From Bacillus sp. FJAT-14578 (GTDB lineage Bacteria > Bacillota > Bacilli > Bacillales > Bacillaceae_H), in the NCBI RefSeq assembly GCF_000504165.1, contig NZ_AYSE01000004.1, positions 248,001 through 312,000 of the forward strand: a DNA stretch of 64,000 nt, in the 5' to 3' direction. The position numbers and the translations under genes were made by a program. Shown piece by piece: positions 63,277 to 64,000 of this stretch. Within the stretch, counting starts at the first letter, position 1. Each line of letters opens with the position of its first letter. The notes beneath the pieces are model-generated. The model was not told the origin of the DNA, ran no database searches, and saw nothing but the letters and a program-made list of their open reading frames with translations.

Positions 63277-64000
63277 ATGTTTTATGCCACGGTGGTTAGC
63301 GAAACGCTTTTATATTTTTTCTTTTCGATTTTAATGGGCTATTTCATTTTGCAAATAAGGCCGATACATCAGCGGCCGGACATTTCGATGCCGCCAGCTT
63401 TTCTGTATCTGGCGATCATGTTGCTTCCTGTTTTATCCTTTTTTCCGATTTTGCGCTTGGTCCTTTTGCTAAGTGAGCAAATAGGATTTTCGTCCACGCT
63501 GGGATCCGTTTTAAAGACATTTGAAATCGGGCAAGCTTGGCTGCTGACAGCTTTACTCACTCTTCTGTTGCTCATGTTTACGTTCATTGCCGTCAAGCAA
63601 AACCGAACGAAACTATTTTATATTGCCCTTATTTGTATGATATTTCTTGTCCTTGCGGTCGGGTGGTCCAGTCATGCAAGTTCACTGTCATTTTGGAAAG
63701 GGTTTGTTGGGCACACGTTTCACTTTTTAACGGTGATTATTTGGACGGGCATTTTATTGAATGTTGCCTTTTTTGCGAAAGATTCTTCAAACTGGGCGGC
63801 ATTTTTGAAATGGTTTACCCCGCTTGCCATTGGATGTGTCATTGCTCTGTCCATTTCAGGGTTTGTCATTATGGACACGATTGTTCCATATGAACAATAC
63901 ACGGACATATGGCTTGTGTCTTATGGACAGACGTTGCTGTTTAAACATTTATTTTTCATACCGGTTCTGCTCTTTGCCGTCATGAATGGCATATTGGCCA
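63277..64000 (+). CDS. copD: CopD-family copper transport membrane protein, N-terminal part
   Basis: Open from ATG at 63277 to the right edge, 241 codons, without a stop. At least seven hydrophobic segments; WSSHASSLSFW and GHTFHFLTVIIWTGI carry the histidines typical of CopD. Close coupling to copC supports a joint role. The rest of the gene lies outside the window. Confidence 0.88.
   Translation, partial: MFYATVVSETLLYFFFSILMGYFILQIRPIHQRPDISMPPAFLYLAIMLLPVLSFFPILRLVLLLSEQIGFSSTLGSVLKTFEIGQAWLLTALLTLLLLMFTFIAVKQNRTKLFYIALICMIFLVLAVGWSSHASSLSFWKGFVGHTFHFLTVIIWTGILLNVAFFAKDSSNWAAFLKWFTPLAIGCVIALSISGFVIMDTIVPYEQYTDIWLVSYGQTLLFKHLFFIPVLLFAVMNGILA

Overview
The window is a 64-kb piece of a low-GC, Gram-positive, spore-former-type chromosome, almost certainly Bacillaceae. 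The reasons are AGGAGG-type ribosome binding sites throughout, a HutP antitermination system, RocR/sigma-54 control of arginine catabolism, CitST, yybP-ykoY and TPP riboswitches, Hpr, an intracellular subtilisin, SR1P peptides with CcpN boxes, and a Zur box on rpmG. I saw no rRNA, tRNA, CRISPR array, prophage or intact transposase. Species cannot be fixed from the sequence alone.

Layout. 0-2.6 kb: end of the 2-oxoglutarate dehydrogenase operon (sucA, sucB) with a 201-bp inverted-terminus element between the genes. 3-8.1 kb: a citrate island (citM, citS, citT, yflP-like lipoprotein). 8.2-12.4 kb: sucC, sucD and icd. 12.5-15.7 kb: an AbrB-type membrane protein followed by an AtuA-family/DUF4387 pair of unknown chemistry. 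15.7-16.9 kb: Mn riboswitch plus a TerC-family membrane protein. 17-21.5 kb: an unexplained structured element, then hutP, hutH, hutU. 22-31.1 kb: the arginine-catabolic cluster rocR, rocA, rocD, rocG, a PAP2/haloperoxidase-fold enzyme and a RocE/RocC-type permease, with two perfect sigma-54 promoters. 31.4-45.8 kb: an orphan glutamine synthetase paralogue and mostly housekeeping or hypothetical genes (DksA-like protein, VOC and SRPBCC proteins, LysE and MFS exporters, hydrolase, Mn catalase, aspartokinase, CutC, DinB-fold protein). 45.8-50 kb: a GntR-controlled unit with a FAD-linked oxidase and a RocB-type peptidase. 50-54 kb: glutamine-rich protein, Hpr, a MerR-headed coiled-coil protein with tandem repeats, and riboswitch-controlled thiM. 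54-64 kb: intracellular protease, small proteins, an IS200/IS605 relic, a tandem SR1P pair, EamA/MocR divergent pair, lipase, rpmG with Zur box, and copC-copD running off the end.

The main theme is carbon and nitrogen catabolism feeding the TCA cycle: citrate is imported, histidine and arginine/ornithine are degraded to glutamate, RocG turns glutamate into 2-oxoglutarate, and SucAB/SucCD/Icd process it. The regulation visible is CitST, HutP, RocR with sigma-54, a perfect CcpA cre site, a TnrA/GlnR-like box, CcpN boxes, Zur and two riboswitches.

The most unusual content is non-coding: (i) a composite two-hairpin repeat in three copies with compensated stem changes, plus solo halves; (ii) a bcr1-like mobile repeat in one full and one internally deleted copy; (iii) a 201-bp repeat-like element; (iv) four copies of a shared promoter element in the TCA half; (v) a structured RNA candidate upstream of hutP; (vi) a fossil IS605 right end that may retain an omega-RNA-like scaffold. 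Small-protein novelty includes a three-member 52-residue family starting MWVIT and two tandem SR1P genes.
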